From Bacteroidota bacterium (lineage in GTDB: Bacteria; Bacteroidota; Bacteroidia; Chitinophagales; Chitinophagaceae): a DNA stretch of 15,270 nucleotides. The position numbers and the translations under genes were made by a program. The stretch is taken from positions 1-15,270 of the forward strand of contig JAEZDC010000084.1 of the NCBI GenBank assembly GCA_023429825.1, written 5' to 3'. Of the stretch, positions 15,047-15,270 are shown piece after piece (the stretch's first letter is position 1; each line of letters starts with the position of its first letter). Under the pieces are notes generated by a model. It was not told where the DNA came from and made no database searches. It saw nothing but the letters and a program-made list of their open reading frames with translations.

Positions 15047-15270
15047 TGTTGTTTCAATTACTAAAAAAACTGATCAAAACCGCCTCTGGTCGAAGCAGGT
15101 TCATCATGGCTGTACTGGGTCTTTCTGTTGCGTTGACGTTAATTCTTGCAGGTATACAGTTGCAATCCAATTTCGATCAGTTGCTTCATGGAAAAAACAA
15201 TCAGGACAGTATTGCCAATTTTTTAGTAGTTAATAAGCGAGTAAGTAATAGTGCCTCATCAACAATAAGC
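15046..15270 (+). CDS. ABC transporter permease, N-terminal part (runs off window)
   Basis: A GTG start at 15046 overlaps the TAG of the ATPase gene by one base; a TTG at 15049 is an alternative. Seventy-five codons are present with no stop. The start is basic and amphipathic (LLKKLIKTASGRSRF), then one strong transmembrane segment (about 20-37, IMAVLGLSVALTLILAG), then a polar region beginning IQLQSNFDQLLHGKNNQDS. A cytoplasmic basic helix, one membrane segment and then an exported domain fit the first part of an FtsX/MacB-type permease. The family call rests mainly on this layout and on its coupling to the ATPase gene; the diagnostic C-terminal domain is outside the window. Confidence 0.65.
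   Translation, partial: MLFQLLKKLIKTASGRSRFIMAVLGLSVALTLILAGIQLQSNFDQLLHGKNNQDSIANFLVVNKRVSNSASSTIS

Noticed and set aside
1..15270. CRISPR arrays, tRNA or rRNA genes, insertion sequences, prophage or toxin-antitoxin modules
   Set aside because: No regularly spaced repeats, cloverleaf or rRNA-like stretches, transposase or integrase motifs were seen on either strand.

Overview
The window reads as chromosomal DNA of a Bacteroidota bacterium, probably of the Chitinophagaceae or a related group. The clues are a gliding-motility lipoprotein (GldH), a BatD protein, a DUF4836 lipoprotein and a GH3/beta-lactamase fusion. Several lipoprotein signals end in Ser-Cys or Ala-Cys. There are few Shine-Dalgarno sites, and TAnnTTTG -7 promoter boxes lie in front of batD and the arginase-like gene. 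All genus-level statements are inference from protein character; no rRNA or tRNA gene is present.

Layout. 1-2563 (+) is a tight run: the 3' end of yicC, gldH, a sensor histidine kinase and an OmpR-type response regulator, the last three joined by ATGA overlaps. It meets batD (2553-4292, -) tail to tail with an 11-base overlap of the coding ends. Divergent from batD is an arginase/formimidoylglutamase-superfamily gene (4398-5531, +). After an AT-rich intergenic stretch with an imperfect inverted repeat comes a penicillin-binding protein 4-type D-Ala-D-Ala carboxypeptidase lipoprotein (5643-7016, +). It converges on mutL (7034-8890, -). An unrecognised small lipoprotein (9015-9611, +) ends in a clear intrinsic terminator. 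A 966-residue GH3 N-acetylhexosaminidase/serine-hydrolase fusion (9712-12612, +) follows. The last group is a DUF4836 lipoprotein, a small ABC ATPase and the start of a membrane permease (12673-15270, +), almost without gaps.

Functions. Themes are envelope biology (GldH, BatD, PBP4, GH3/beta-lactamase fusion, DUF4836 with an ABC transporter), signalling (two-component pair) and DNA repair (MutL). The gene content is mostly ordinary for the phylum, and I see no phage, IS, CRISPR or obvious defence island. The points that stand out are altered active sites. The arginase-like protein keeps the ligands of one metal site and loses those unique to the other. MutL has lost nearly all recognisable endonuclease-motif residues. 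The ABC ATPase lacks the H-loop histidine. In addition, the 5' end of the PBP4 gene is locally GC-rich and contains a short palindrome and a terminator-like hairpin.

No gap between genes exceeds about 125 bases, so there is no long unassigned stretch.
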